Below, one piece after another: positions 1-7,866 of a DNA stretch of 64,000 bases (position 1 is the first letter of the stretch; each line of letters opens with the position of its first letter). This DNA comes from JBBRGK01 sp036741355. Its GTDB lineage: Bacteria; Chloroflexota; Dehalococcoidia; CAUJGQ01. Made by a program: the position numbers and the translations under genes. The notes beneath the pieces are model-generated. The model was not told where the DNA came from and ran no database searches. It saw nothing but the letters and a program-made list of their open reading frames with translations. The DNA is taken from positions 1 through 64,000 of the forward strand of contig DAINSK010000020.1 of the NCBI GenBank assembly GCA_036741355.1. The letters run 5' to 3'.

Positions 1-16
1 ATGCGCTGCCGCCTCC

Positions 17-172
17 GCCCGGCGACTCAAGTCGCAGGCTTGATCAACAAAGCCCGCCTCCGCGGGCTCCCAACGGGCGACGCACCCTACCAACCGGCTG
101 CGGCCGGTTTCGTTGCACGAGCCCGCGGTTTTAACCGCCGGGCGATGCCCCGAGACGCTCGTCCGGCCACCG
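17..172. repeat. Dispersed palindrome-rich repeat, copy 1
   Basis: About 156 bp almost identical to 1363-1518 and related to 14544-14732. It opens with GCCCGGCGACTCAAGTCGC, has an internal AGCCCGC/GCGGGCT hairpin and ends with a GCGGTTTTAACCGC palindrome followed by GCCGGGCG. The outer ends are complementary (GCCCGGCG against CGCCGGGC), so the whole unit can fold back. It looks like a non-autonomous REP or MITE-like element. No transposase is nearby and the reading frame across it is not coding. Confidence 0.75.
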
Positions 173-280
173 TCGTGTTGCAGCTCGAACCGATGCGTCC
201 CGTCGCCCCAACGAAACTCCAGCAGAGAGGGTGGGTCGTACGCGTTCATCTCCAGGCAATAGCTATCTCGTTAATATAGG

Positions 281-305
281 TGTCAAGAAATAGACATAGT
301 TGACA
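281..305. promoter_or_regulatory. Inverted repeat TGTCAA-N13-TTGACA upstream of the TA pair
   Basis: Perfect 6-bp arms TGTCAA (281-286) and TTGACA (300-305) lie about 80 bp before the toxin gene. TTGACA could also serve as a -35 box, although I see no good -10 after it. A similar repeat with the same half-sites sits at 30555-30580 before the Fic gene. It is a candidate operator for the downstream TA operon, which would be autoregulated by its HTH antitoxin. Confidence 0.4.
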
Positions 306-382
306 GAAGAATTGGTGCGGAGGCGGCTAGAGATAGGTGCAAGTGGCGACAGGCCATGCTCAATATGGCATAATTGAACCCG

Positions 383-739
383 ATGAAGTCCCTCTTCTGG
401 GTCGGCTCCAGCCGTAGTGACCTGCGCGAGTTCCCGGAAGAGGTGCGGCACGCCGTGGGCTACGCTCTCCATGTTGCACAGCAGGGGCAGAAGCATCCCA
501 ATGCCAAGCCGCTCAAGGGTTTCAGCGGCGCTGGCGTCCTGGAGGTTGTCGAGGACTTCGACGGAGATACGTACAGCGCGGTGTACACCGTTCGATTCGC
601 ATCGGGCATCTACGTTCTGCACGCGTTCCAAAAGAAGGCCCGACGCGGAGTGTCCACACCGAAACGAGACCTCGACCTGATCCGTGCCCGGTTGCAACGG
701 GCACAGCGTGAAGACGAGACATGGCGAAGCGGAGCTTAA
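383..739 (+). CDS. HigB/RelE-like toxin, phage-derived Gp49-like family
   Basis: A 118-residue protein matching type II toxins of the Gp49/HigB group, which act as mRNA interferases on or near the ribosome. Family hallmarks visible are KPLKGF and GVLEVVEDFDGDTYSAVYTVRF, continued by VYVLHAF-like YVLHAFQKKARRG in the basic C-terminal half. ATG 383 (MKSLFW) matches the usual family start better than the TTG at 374. The HTH antitoxin gene begins two bases after the stop codon, the usual toxin-first order of higBA. The length is normal and no lesion is seen. Assignment rests on recognised motifs. Confidence 0.8.
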   Translation: MKSLFWVGSSRSDLREFPEEVRHAVGYALHVAQQGQKHPNAKPLKGFSGAGVLEVVEDFDGDTYSAVYTVRFASGIYVLHAFQKKARRGVSTPKRDLDLIRARLQRAQREDETWRSGA

Positions 740-740
740 G

Positions 741-1145
741 GTGAGCACAATCTCTGACATCGAGGTCGAAGCGGGGAGCGGAAACATCTTTGCCGATCTC
801 GGCCTCGCCGAGCCGGAAGAGGCGCTGGCCAAGGCCGAACTGGCGTTTGCAATCAGCACCATCCTGGCTCGCAGGCGCTTGAGCCAGACGCGGGCAGCCG
901 CAGTCCTCGGTATAGACCAGCCGAAGGTCTCGGCGCTGGTTCGCGGCCGGTTGAGCGGATTCTCGTTAGAACGATTGCTCCGCTTCCTTCAGGCCCTGCA
1001 GCAGGATGTAGAGATCGTCATCAAACCGGTACCCAGGCCGCGTGCTCGGGGGCGGCTCAAGGTTCTGGCCGCGCCCAGCGGTCAGGCAAGCGACGAAGAC
1101 GAAAGCGCCACCGGGAGCGTGCAGGCGCGCAGCGTGGCAACCTAG
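741..1145 (+). CDS. HigA-like XRE antitoxin
   Basis: A 134-residue protein with a helix-turn-helix at about residues 32-75 (LARRRLSQTRAAAVLGIDQ and PKVSALVRGRLSGFSLERLL). It is the presumed antitoxin and repressor of the adjacent toxin. GTG 741 is preferred because GGAG lies 7-10 bases upstream and it directly follows the toxin stop; the frame stays open upstream to 684, but that would run back into the toxin gene. The C-terminal 40 residues are a low-complexity basic and acidic tail. It should neutralise the toxin and bind the promoter region near 281-305. Confidence 0.8.
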   Translation: MSTISDIEVEAGSGNIFADLGLAEPEEALAKAELAFAISTILARRRLSQTRAAAVLGIDQPKVSALVRGRLSGFSLERLLRFLQALQQDVEIVIKPVPRPRARGRLKVLAAPSGQASDEDESATGSVQARSVAT

Positions 1146-1677
1146 ACACGACGGAGCCCGTACTCGACGCGAGGTGGGCAATTATCGTGCATCGCGGGCA
1201 ACGATCAAGACATCCCGATGTTTGATCACGCGGTCTACGGCATGGCCCAGTTGAGTAGGTCAGAGCGGCGTACTAGGCGATCATTTCGCCGTCGAGTGTC
1301 GGCCTCTCGCCGTTGCGGAACACGAAACGCAGCGCCGCACCATTCCTGCCAGCTGGGAGAGCGCCCGGCGACTAAAGTCGCAGGCTTGATCAACAAAGCC
1401 CGCCTCCGCGGGCTACAAACGGGTGGCGCACCGCACCAACCGGCCGCCGCCGGTTTCGTAGCATGAGCCTGCGGTTTCAACCGCCGGGCGATGCCCCGAG
1501 ACGCTCGTCCGGCCACCGCGATGGCTGATGCGCCGTACCGGGCGTTCACCCGAACGCTCAACCGGCCACCGTCTTGGGTGGTGTACCATGCCGGGCGATC
1601 GAGCCGGCATCGCCATTTTGATGCACCAATCAGCGCCGGCTGTTCCGCATTAGACTGCTGTTTCAGATGATTTGTAC
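1146..1677. other. Intergenic region, no supported gene
   Basis: About 530 bp without a convincing gene. The repeat at 1363-1518 fills the centre. Reading frames over the rest are shadows with biased composition. The text after the repeat (1519-1670) shows no motif that I recognise. Confidence 0.6.
1363..1518. repeat. Dispersed palindrome-rich repeat, copy 2
   Basis: Same element as 17-172 in the same orientation. It begins GCCCGGCGACTAAAGTCGC and contains GCGGTTTCAACCGC near its end. Both copies continue into the same GATGCCCCGAGACGCTCG extension, so they share more than the hairpin core. Together they bracket the HigBA-like pair as direct repeats about 1.35 kb apart. Confidence 0.75.
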
Positions 1678-2520
1678 TCATGAGTGCCGCGGCTTTCGCC
1701 AGATGCGCAGTTCGGTATCGCCGGTCTGCTCCGCGAAGTGGAAGGACGCAGACGCCGACGCGAGCAGTGAGCGCAGGTCGGCCTCGAACTGCGGCAGGCC
1801 GGTGCCGAACAGGTGCGGCGCAGTGGACGAGTTCGAAAACTGCGCGGCGACGAGGTCGTCGATCGTCCGTACCATCAGCTCGTGACCAGGGACCTGCACT
1901 ATTGTCACGTCCCCAAACCCCGCGCGACCGAGAACCGCCGCCTCGCCGTCCGGAGTGCCGTACAGCAGCACCCCCTGTCCTGCCCGCCGGAGGGGTCCCA
2001 GGTAGCGGGCGACCAGCTCCTTGATCGCCTCCCGCGGAGGCGGCGGATATGGCAGGGCATCAGCATCGGAGGCGCTGTCGGTCGACGTGCTGAACTGGAC
2101 GAAGGCGCCGCCGGGTTCGAGCATGCCGTAGACGGCGGCTGCAACCCGGTCGCGGTCCATCCAATGGAAAGATTGGGCGAAGGTCGCGACGCGAAAGACG
2201 CCCTGGCCCGCGGGCAGATCCTCCGCCAGCGCATGCACCCAGCGGGCGTTGACGATGCCCAGCTCTTCTGCCCGCCGCTCCGCCTCGACCAGCATGTCCG
2301 GGTCCGCGTCCAGGCCAACCACCTCCTCGAACAGGTGCGCCAGCCGGAGGGCGATAGTTCCAGGACCGCAGCCGACGTCAATCAGCCGGCCCCGCCCATC
2401 CAGCTGCAGTGCCGAGGCCAGTGCACCGGCGAGACCCGACGGGTAAGGAAGCCGGCCACGCTCGTAATAGCGTGCGCTCCCCTTGAAAAGCGTCGCATCC
2501 CACTGCCAACCTTTGGGCAT
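1678..2520 (-). CDS. Class I SAM-dependent methyltransferase
   Basis: A 280-residue cytoplasmic protein with the Rossmann methyltransferase fold. Motif I is LIDVGCGPGTIALRLA at about residues 46-61, followed by the acidic SAM-ribose residue in VVGLDADPDMLVEA and a FHWMD segment. The closest general group is the methyltransferase-11/UbiE-like set that acts on small molecules. The substrate cannot be told from sequence. It stands alone on its strand, divergent from the dCTP deaminase gene, and has no visible operon partner. Confidence 0.8.
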   Translation of the reverse strand: MPKGWQWDATLFKGSARYYERGRLPYPSGLAGALASALQLDGRGRLIDVGCGPGTIALRLAHLFEEVVGLDADPDMLVEAERRAEELGIVNARWVHALAEDLPAGQGVFRVATFAQSFHWMDRDRVAAAVYGMLEPGGAFVQFSTSTDSASDADALPYPPPPREAIKELVARYLGPLRRAGQGVLLYGTPDGEAAVLGRAGFGDVTIVQVPGHELMVRTIDDLVAAQFSNSSTAPHLFGTGLPQFEADLRSLLASASASFHFAEQTGDTELRIWRKPRHS

Positions 2521-2701
2521 GTGCGTATCTGCTCACTGAAAATCGTCGATTTGATCTCATCCAGCTTACCGCTGACCTCGACCCACGAGCTCTCGCGGGC
2601 GGTTGCCACGTACCACCTTAAACGCGGACGATGGAATGAGCCTTTCCTACGCACTGGCATTCCCTCTCGAGCCAAACTTGAATAGACGCGAAAGGCGGAA
2701 C

Positions 2702-3877
2702 ATGCCAACCGGCTACGGCCTCGGGCTATTTCCCGACCTCGAGCGGGAGTTGCGCTCCCGCAAGCGCGGCATTTTGCCTTACGAAGAGATCAAGCGCCTG
2801 GTCGAAAATGAATGCATCTCAGCGACTGAAACTATAGACGACTCACAGCTGCAGCCGGCCAGCATAGACCTGCGGCTCGGGGACGTAGCCTTCCAGGTGC
2901 GCGCCAGCATCCTGCCGGGCTTGAAATGCCGGGTCCTCGACTCGTCATCCGGCCTCGTCATCCAGGAACTGGATACCCGTGGCGGGGTCGTGCTGCAGAA
3001 GGGCGCGGTATACATCATCCCGCTGCTCGAATCCCTGAGACTGCCTGCAAACACGCTCGCAACAGCCAACCCGAAGAGCACGACCGGGCGGCTCGACGTT
3101 TTTGCCCGCCTGATCACCGACTATTCGGAGCAGTTCGACCGCGTTCCCAGGGGCTACGGCGGCCCGCTGTACCTCGAAGTGGCGCCAAAAACGTTCAACA
3201 TCCTCGTACGAAGAGGAACCAGGCTCAACCAGATGCGGTTTCTGCGGGGAGTACCGGCACGGCTGGACATGAGCCGGAAAGCCGCCAGCGAGGGTGAAGA
3301 CCTCGTCTACGGTGAGAACGGTGAGCCGTTGCGCGCGACGGTATTCAGCGGTCTCTGGTTCTCGGTCGACCTGAAAGGCGCAAACGAGCGACAGATCATC
3401 GGCTGGAAGGCGCTGCACGACGCCCCGGCCGTAGACCTGGACAAGGTGAATTTCTACGAGCCGGCTGACTTCTGGGAGCCGGTCTACCGTCAGCCAAACG
3501 GCCTGCTGCTCTTGCAGCCGGGAGAGTTCTACATTCTGGGCTCGAAGGAGCGGGTGCGCGTACCGCCATCGTACGCAGCGGAAATGGTGGCCTACGACCC
3601 ATCGATGGGCGAATTCCGCGTTCACTACGCCGGTTTTTTTGACCCGGGATTTGGCTACGGGACTGGAGAGCTCCTGGGAACGCGGGCGATCCTGGAGGTG
3701 CGTTCGCATGAGGTCCCGTATGCCCTCCAGGATGGCCAGAAGATCGGCCGCCTCATCTATGAGAGGCTGCTCGCGCCGCCGAAAAAGCTCTACGGGGTAA
3801 ACGCGGGCTCTTCGTACCAGCACCAGGACATGGGACTCAGCAAGCACTTCCGGCAGCCTGAACGGACCGGAAAATAG
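2702..3877 (+). CDS. dcd: 2'-deoxycytidine 5'-triphosphate deaminase, double-domain type
   Basis: A 391-residue protein of the long dCTP deaminase family, in which two dUTPase-like beta domains are joined in one chain. It converts dCTP to dUTP for dTTP synthesis. The N-terminal domain carries QLQPASIDLRLGD; another conserved segment is ATANPKSTTGRLDVF with RLITDYSEQFD. The second half repeats the fold (PGEFYILGSKERVRVP, then HYAGFFDPGFGYG). ATG 2702 follows AGGCGGAAC and gives the usual family length. The frame is open back to 2603, but that extension is not family-like. Confidence 0.88.
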   Translation: MPTGYGLGLFPDLERELRSRKRGILPYEEIKRLVENECISATETIDDSQLQPASIDLRLGDVAFQVRASILPGLKCRVLDSSSGLVIQELDTRGGVVLQKGAVYIIPLLESLRLPANTLATANPKSTTGRLDVFARLITDYSEQFDRVPRGYGGPLYLEVAPKTFNILVRRGTRLNQMRFLRGVPARLDMSRKAASEGEDLVYGENGEPLRATVFSGLWFSVDLKGANERQIIGWKALHDAPAVDLDKVNFYEPADFWEPVYRQPNGLLLLQPGEFYILGSKERVRVPPSYAAEMVAYDPSMGEFRVHYAGFFDPGFGYGTGELLGTRAILEVRSHEVPYALQDGQKIGRLIYERLLAPPKKLYGVNAGSSYQHQDMGLSKHFRQPERTGK

Positions 3878-3991
3878 TTACAACGTGGCGGGGTCAGCGA
3901 TGACGACATGAATGTCACCATCCTCGCAGCCGCGCTCGGCACGACCGTGCGGACACTCCGAACCGCCAGTTTCCGGCGCGGCAACTAGCAG

Positions 3992-4019
3992 TTGATTTCA
4001 TTCGCAACCGTAGTATACT
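3992..4019 (+). promoter_or_regulatory. Sigma-70-like promoter TTGATT-N16-TATACT
   Basis: TTGATT at 3992-3997 and TATACT at 4014-4019, separated by 16 bp, sit in a local AT-rich dip directly before the HEPN gene. Transcription would begin near 4026, leaving almost no 5' leader. Confidence 0.6.
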
Positions 4020-4091
4020 CGCACTACGATAGAATGTGATGCCCTGTATTTCAGTAAGGCCGAGGAATCGCTGGCAGGTGCGCAGAGCGAA

Positions 4092-4400
4092 TTGGCCAAC
4101 CGCGCGTACTACGCTTGCTTTCAGGCGGCCATTCAGGCGCTGGAGGACGCAGGTATCCAGTCACGGTCGGCACTGGCAGAGTGGAAACACGGAGCCCTGC
4201 AAGCAGCATTCGCCGGTGACCTCATCACCAGGCGCAAGCTCTATCCCAGCGACCTGAGAGGCGTGCTCACTCGCAACTACGAACTGCGGCAGACCGCAGA
4301 CTACCAGCGACACGCCGTGACGCAAACGCAAGCCGCACGGGCAGTGGACCGCGCAGAATCGGTCGTAGCGGCAGTCCAGCAAGGAGGTGGCAAGCAATGA
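4092..4400 (+). CDS. HEPN-domain protein (start uncertain)
   Basis: The protein carries the HEPN signature helix ANRAYYACFQAAIQALEDAG. HEPN proteins are often RNases or partners of nucleotidyltransferase-type antitoxins. TTG 4092 is the first conventional-type start in frame, but it would remove the first HEPN helix. The frame is open upstream to 4014 and encodes a family-like ECDALYFSKAEESLAGAQSE with no ATG or GTG in it. Either a rare start (CTG 4044 or ATA 4029) is used, or the first codon is damaged. The stop overlaps the next start by 4 bp (ATGA), which indicates translational coupling. Confidence 0.65.
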   Translation: MANRAYYACFQAAIQALEDAGIQSRSALAEWKHGALQAAFAGDLITRRKLYPSDLRGVLTRNYELRQTADYQRHAVTQTQAARAVDRAESVVAAVQQGGGKQ

Positions 4401-4723
4401 TCAAAGAGCAGGAAGGGTTCCCTCGGGACCCGCGCATGGAGCACGCCATCTCCGAGCTGCAGGAGCAAATCCGCGGCAAATACCCGAGCACCCGCTTTGG
4501 CGTACAGCAGGGTATTGACGATCCCGAGGAGACGTGGCTTGTTGCGACGGTGGACATCGAGGACCCGGACGAGATTGTGGACCTGGTGATTGACCGGCTC
4601 TTAGAGCTGCAGATTGACGAGCAGGTTCCCCTGCACGTCCTCCCCGTGCATACGCCGGAACGGGTTGCGCAGACCCTGAGCCGCCAGCATCGTGCGCCGG
4701 TCGGCCACATCGCCGGCCGTTAA
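4397..4723 (+). CDS. Small conserved protein coupled to the HEPN gene
   Basis: A 108-residue acidic protein whose ATG overlaps the HEPN stop. It has an alternating alpha/beta look, with a central TWLVATVDIEDPDEIVDLV and a following LLELQIDEQVPLHVLPVHTPER. I recognise this as a family that recurs beside HEPN-type proteins but cannot name a function. It lacks the GSxxRG and DxD motifs of minimal nucleotidyltransferases, so a simple MNT antitoxin is unlikely. It is probably the cognate partner of the HEPN protein. Confidence 0.6.
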   Translation: MIKEQEGFPRDPRMEHAISELQEQIRGKYPSTRFGVQQGIDDPEETWLVATVDIEDPDEIVDLVIDRLLELQIDEQVPLHVLPVHTPERVAQTLSRQHRAPVGHIAGR

Positions 4724-4746
4724 GGCCGACCGCCCCAGCAACAGCC

Positions 4747-4887
4747 ATGACGGAAAGACGTCTGAACTTCCCCCATACAAAGCCGCGGCCCAAGAAGAAG
4801 CAGGGCTTTATCACGCTGCGGCAGTTCTACGAGGAAATCACGGAGCGACCGGATGTTCGGAAGTTGTTGAAGCGCCTCGTGCAGTAG
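4747..4887 (+). CDS. Small basic protein, 46 residues, unknown
   Basis: ATG 4747 to TAG 4885-4887, 23 bp after the preceding gene and on the same strand. It encodes MTERRLNFPHTKPRPKKKQG followed by FITLRQFYEEITERPDVRKL and a short basic end. The N-terminus is a basic, proline-rich tail and the rest a likely amphipathic helix pair. Its position makes it a candidate third member of the HEPN operon. Coding is supported by context and composition only. Confidence 0.45.
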   Translation: MTERRLNFPHTKPRPKKKQGFITLRQFYEEITERPDVRKLLKRLVQ

Positions 4888-4966
4888 TAACCACGTCTTC
4901 ACTTCGCCTTTGACGGGTTCTGCGACGCGGAGTCAGTGAACTACCTAATTGGCCGGAGGCCACGAC

Positions 4967-5698
4967 ATGGCATTAGTAACCGCTGCAAGTGAAGCAATGC
5001 GGATTGTTAGGAAAGTCGAGGCGTGGTTTCCGAGCGGCCCACCGAAGAGGGGGTCAGCATTCCTGGCTCCGGCAGGAGGCCTGCTGATTACGTGTGCACA
5101 TGTTGTGACGAACGACGCCGGTGAACGCGCCAACCGAGTCATTGTGGACGACCCTGCTGGGGCAACATACTCGACAACTGTCGCACAGGTTGATGACCCG
5201 CACGACCTCGCAACTATCGTCACGTCAGAGACGACGGCGGCGCCGACGCGTGAGACGGGACTTCCCAAGGTTGGAGAGGATGTGGTCTTCGCCGGCTTGC
5301 CTCTGGGGGTCCACCGCGTCTCCGTGTTCCCCGGCATGGTGTCGGCTGTCGGTGATAGCCTGCTCGCCCAGCCAAAGTGTGAACTCATCCAAATCGCTGG
5401 GATGGTTAACAACGGGAACAGCGGCGGGCCACTGTTGAATGCTAATGGCGCTGTTATCGGCGTCATCACTGCCAAATATGTCCCACTATTGCGAGAAATC
5501 GACAAGCTGCTTCAAGACTTGACAGCTGCCCCTACCTTTCCAAAGGGTGTCCAAATGAACATAGGTATTGACTGGGGCAGCTTCTTCGAATTCACGATTC
5601 AGACGACGAAGCAACTCGGCGAAGTGCTCAGATTGGTACAGGTGGGAACAGGGTGGGCTGTTCCAGCAAAATACTTTACCGAAGTGGGAGGAAGTTAG
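4967..5698 (+). CDS. Cytoplasmic trypsin-like serine protease
   Basis: A 243-residue chymotrypsin-fold protease. The triad is visible: His45 in LLITCAHVVTN, Asp in DDPHDLATIV, and Ser in NNGNSGGPLLN. There is no signal peptide, membrane helix or PDZ domain, unlike secreted DegP proteins, so it should act in the cytoplasm. ATG 4967 is chosen over 4949 because GGAGG lies about 9 bases upstream. The tail after the protease fold (about 60 residues) is unassigned. It follows the HEPN group by 79 bp and may belong to the same conflict-type islet; proteases of this type recur in such systems. Confidence 0.75.
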   Translation: MALVTAASEAMRIVRKVEAWFPSGPPKRGSAFLAPAGGLLITCAHVVTNDAGERANRVIVDDPAGATYSTTVAQVDDPHDLATIVTSETTAAPTRETGLPKVGEDVVFAGLPLGVHRVSVFPGMVSAVGDSLLAQPKCELIQIAGMVNNGNSGGPLLNANGAVIGVITAKYVPLLREIDKLLQDLTAAPTFPKGVQMNIGIDWGSFFEFTIQTTKQLGEVLRLVQVGTGWAVPAKYFTEVGGS

Positions 5699-6013
5699 GT
5701 AGATGGGACGACGTCGGCTCCGGCCTTCCTTAACACCTTTTACGGAACGCGCTGCCTCCGCCTGAACCGTACGACGCGGCCAGTTACGGGGTGCATATAT
5801 CTCGGCCAGGCGGCCGCGATGGAACCCAGCATCGGAGATGCAGGCTAGCGTGGCGCTGCGAAGCGGCGTCCGGAAAACGACCGTTGGGCGAGACAGCCCG
5901 TGGGCCACCGCGGTCCGGCGGCGCCACGCTCAGGACAGTGTTGTATTATCCGTCTCGTTATCAACGTCTCATCGAACTAGCTCAGCGACGAGTAGTGAGA
6001 CAGGCGCTAGCCG
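5699..6013. other. Intergenic region, nothing recognised
   Basis: About 315 bp between the protease and the convergent membrane-protein gene. Frames across it are shadows. No terminator with a T run, repeat copy or RNA motif was seen. Confidence 0.5.
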
Positions 6014-6505
6014 TCATTCCACTCCCGCTACGCCGAGCTTCGCGACGATGGCGGCGAGCACCCGGTCCTGGACCTGCTGCGACAGCCGCTGTTCCTGCAG
6101 AATCTCCAGTTGTCTGGTGCTGATCTCGTGCAGCAGTTGCAGGGTCTCGTGGTCCGCCTCGGCACGCTGGTCGGCTGCCGTTGCCACCACGTTCTGCCCG
6201 ACCATGATCACGCTGAGCAGCACGAGTTGCAGGAACGTCTGCGAGATCCACGACACGAGGATCACCGGATCGCCCGACCGAACGGCCGCGGGGAGCGAGA
6301 TGAACGCGAGCCCCACGAACGCGTAGGCGCACCACATGCTGCCGACGGCGATCGTGACAAAAAGCGCGAGGCGCTTATTGAACCGGCCCGCGAGTCCCGC
6401 TCCGTGGACGCGCGTGCGTATCTCTGCCCGCGACACGTGCCGGTGCTGGTGCTCCTGCGCGCGGCGGAGCAGGTCGTCATGGTTGGCGGCGGCATCGGGA
6501 GGCAT
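6014..6505 (-). CDS. DUF1003-like small integral membrane protein
   Basis: A protein of about 163 residues with a charged N-terminal cytoplasmic part, two membrane helices (around LALFVTIAVGSMWCAYAFVG and FLQLVLLSVIMVGQNVV) and a C-terminal amphipathic helical tail with EISTRQLEILQEQRL. The FLQLVLLSVIMVGQN pattern and the following RAEADHE segment resemble the DUF1003/low-affinity iron permease-like group. Function is unknown. ATG 6505 follows GAGGAG. It is transcribed alone, convergent with the protease gene. Confidence 0.6.
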   Translation of the reverse strand: MPPDAAANHDDLLRRAQEHQHRHVSRAEIRTRVHGAGLAGRFNKRLALFVTIAVGSMWCAYAFVGLAFISLPAAVRSGDPVILVSWISQTFLQLVLLSVIMVGQNVVATAADQRAEADHETLQLLHEISTRQLEILQEQRLSQQVQDRVLAAIVAKLGVAGVE

Positions 6506-6508
6506 CAC

Positions 6509-6747
6509 TCACGCTCCTCGCTGACCGTTCTTCGGGCCAGCAACTCGCTCGGGTTGTTTACGACCACAGCTTACGGCGTCACCTCCAGCTTCAACAGACG
6601 CGTTCGTCTCCAACGAGGGCCGCCGGGCGCCCCGCCCAAGTTCCTAGAACCGGCATTCTCACCCCGTCGCCGCATGAGGTATCTCACAACGCCGTCAACA
6701 TTTTCCCCTTGTAAACGTCCCCTGCTGTACGCTTGGAACTTGCCCCT
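6509..6747. other. Short intergenic region
   Basis: About 240 bp with no gene that I can support. Base composition becomes more AT-rich towards the promoter at its right end. Confidence 0.4.
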
Positions 6748-6784
6748 TTGATAATGCATGCAACATTTGCTAAACTATGCAACT
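6748..6784 (+). promoter_or_regulatory. Promoter with tandem ATGCAAC sites, likely leaderless transcript
   Basis: TTGATA (6748-6753) and TAAACT (6771-6776) with 17-bp spacing. The likely start codon ATG 6785 is 8 bases after the -10, so the mRNA probably has no leader. A direct repeat ATGCAAC occurs at 6758-6764 and 6777-6783, flanking the -10, and is a candidate operator for the HTH antitoxin. Confidence 0.55.
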
Positions 6785-7204
6785 ATGGAAACCCAGATTG
6801 TTGATGGGTCCCAGAGGCCTCAGATGCAGACGCATATCGACTCGTCCTACTTCACCGTGGGCCAGGCCGCCAGGATGCTTGCCGTCAGTCCCTCGACCGT
6901 GTGGCGCTGGATTGACGCCGGCAAACTTCCGGCTTACCGCGTTGGAGGTCGGGCCATTCGCATCAAGCAAGAGGACTTAGCAGCGGTCATCAATCCGGTC
7001 AAGCACAGCCGAAAGGAGGAGACGATGCCCAAGGAAGCGGGCCTCTTCACGCCGCCGACTCCCGAGGAGTTGGCTAGGCGTCAGGTTGTCGTGGCCGAGA
7101 TGCTCGCCAACCGCAAAGAGCGAGTCATCGCGCCTATGACCGCCGCCCAACTGGTGCACAAAGCACGGGCGCAGGAACAGCAGGCGTATGGCAAACCTCG
7201 TTGA
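6785..7204 (+). CDS. Excisionase-type HTH antitoxin
   Basis: A 139-residue protein with a MerR/excisionase (HTH_17) domain at about residues 19-65: SYFTVGQAARMLAVSPSTVW, then RWIDAGKLPAYRVGGRAIRI. The C-terminal half (PPTPEELARRQVVVAEMLA) is the probable toxin-binding arm. ATG 6785 is favoured over ATG 6758 because the promoter -10 lies between them. It overlaps the PIN toxin gene by 17 bp, typical for a coupled TA pair. Confidence 0.75.
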   Translation: METQIVDGSQRPQMQTHIDSSYFTVGQAARMLAVSPSTVWRWIDAGKLPAYRVGGRAIRIKQEDLAAVINPVKHSRKEETMPKEAGLFTPPTPEELARRQVVVAEMLANRKERVIAPMTAAQLVHKARAQEQQAYGKPR

Positions 7205-7643
7205 CCGGTTTGTCCTCGACGCCTCCATCGCCGTCAAATGGCAGCTGACCGACGAGGAGTATTGGGACCAGGCGTTCGACCTCATCACCCGTTACGCGCA
7301 GGGAACCATTGAGCTGGTAGCACCCGAGCACTTCCGCTATGAGGTACCCAATGCTGTTACCGTCGCAAGTCAAGGTCGCCGGCCACGGATTACGCCGGAG
7401 CAAGCCGCCAGGTCAGTTGATGAATTTCTCCGCCTCGCCGTGCCAACCGTCGCGGATGACGAGCTCATCCGCAGGGCAGCAGAACTCGCCCGTGTCCATG
7501 GCTGCGCTTTCTACGACGGCCTGTATGTCGCCCTGGCTCTCCGCCTTTCCATCCCGCTGATAACGGCCGACGATAAGCTCTACCGACTCTTCAGCCACCT
7601 CGGTGCCATCGTCTGGATTGAGGATTACAACGGGCCACGATGA
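7188..7643 (+). CDS. VapC-like PIN-domain toxin
   Basis: A 151-residue PIN-domain RNase. Conserved acidic residues appear in FVLDASIAVKW near the N-terminus, the glutamate in FRYEVPNAV, and the aspartates in CAFYDGLYVALAL and LITADDKLYR. Order, length and overlap with the upstream antitoxin fit a VapBC-like module, although the partner is excisionase-type and not AbrB or CopG. No lesion is seen, so it is probably active. Confidence 0.82.
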   Translation: MANLVDRFVLDASIAVKWQLTDEEYWDQAFDLITRYAQGTIELVAPEHFRYEVPNAVTVASQGRRPRITPEQAARSVDEFLRLAVPTVADDELIRRAAELARVHGCAFYDGLYVALALRLSIPLITADDKLYRLFSHLGAIVWIEDYNGPR

Positions 7644-7683
7644 ACAACGACATGCCAGAGGACCAACAGGCACAGTTGACTGA

Positions 7684-7863
7684 TCGGAGCTCATCGGTCG
7701 TTTGCAGCAACCTGGTCGCACTGTCGCGCTGCTCACCACCGTCGCCCGAGTATGGTTCTCCGTCGTCCAGAAAGTGCTGTATGAAGATGTCCTGCTTCAC
7801 ATCCTATTGAAGGAGCACGACGGACCCTGTTTGCCCTCAGGGACGCAGGCGAGTCTACTCTAA
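7684..7863 (+). pseudogene. AbiU2-like HEPN fragment
   Basis: A 59-codon open stretch lacking a start codon, downstream of the PIN toxin. It reads ELIGRLQQPGRTVALLTTVA followed by RVWFSVVQKVLYEDVLLHI. The pattern of a tryptophan helix followed by VVQxxLxxDVLLxI resembles the first helices of AbiU2-type HEPN proteins. The rest of the domain is absent. An overlapping 56-codon frame from ATG 7640 looks non-protein-like. I infer a decayed remnant; the homology is judged by eye. Confidence 0.3.
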
Positions 7864-7866
7864 GTT

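Noticed and set aside
263..862. 199-residue minus-strand frame over the HigBA-like pair
   Set aside because: Antisense shadow of the toxin and antitoxin; no motif and no context.
2945..3847. 300-residue minus frame inside dcd
   Set aside because: Complementary frame of a clear deaminase gene in high-GC DNA.
4036..4257. Plus frame starting MMPCISV before the HEPN domain
   Set aside because: It is out of frame with the HEPN motif and looks unlike a protein; it only shares the promoter.
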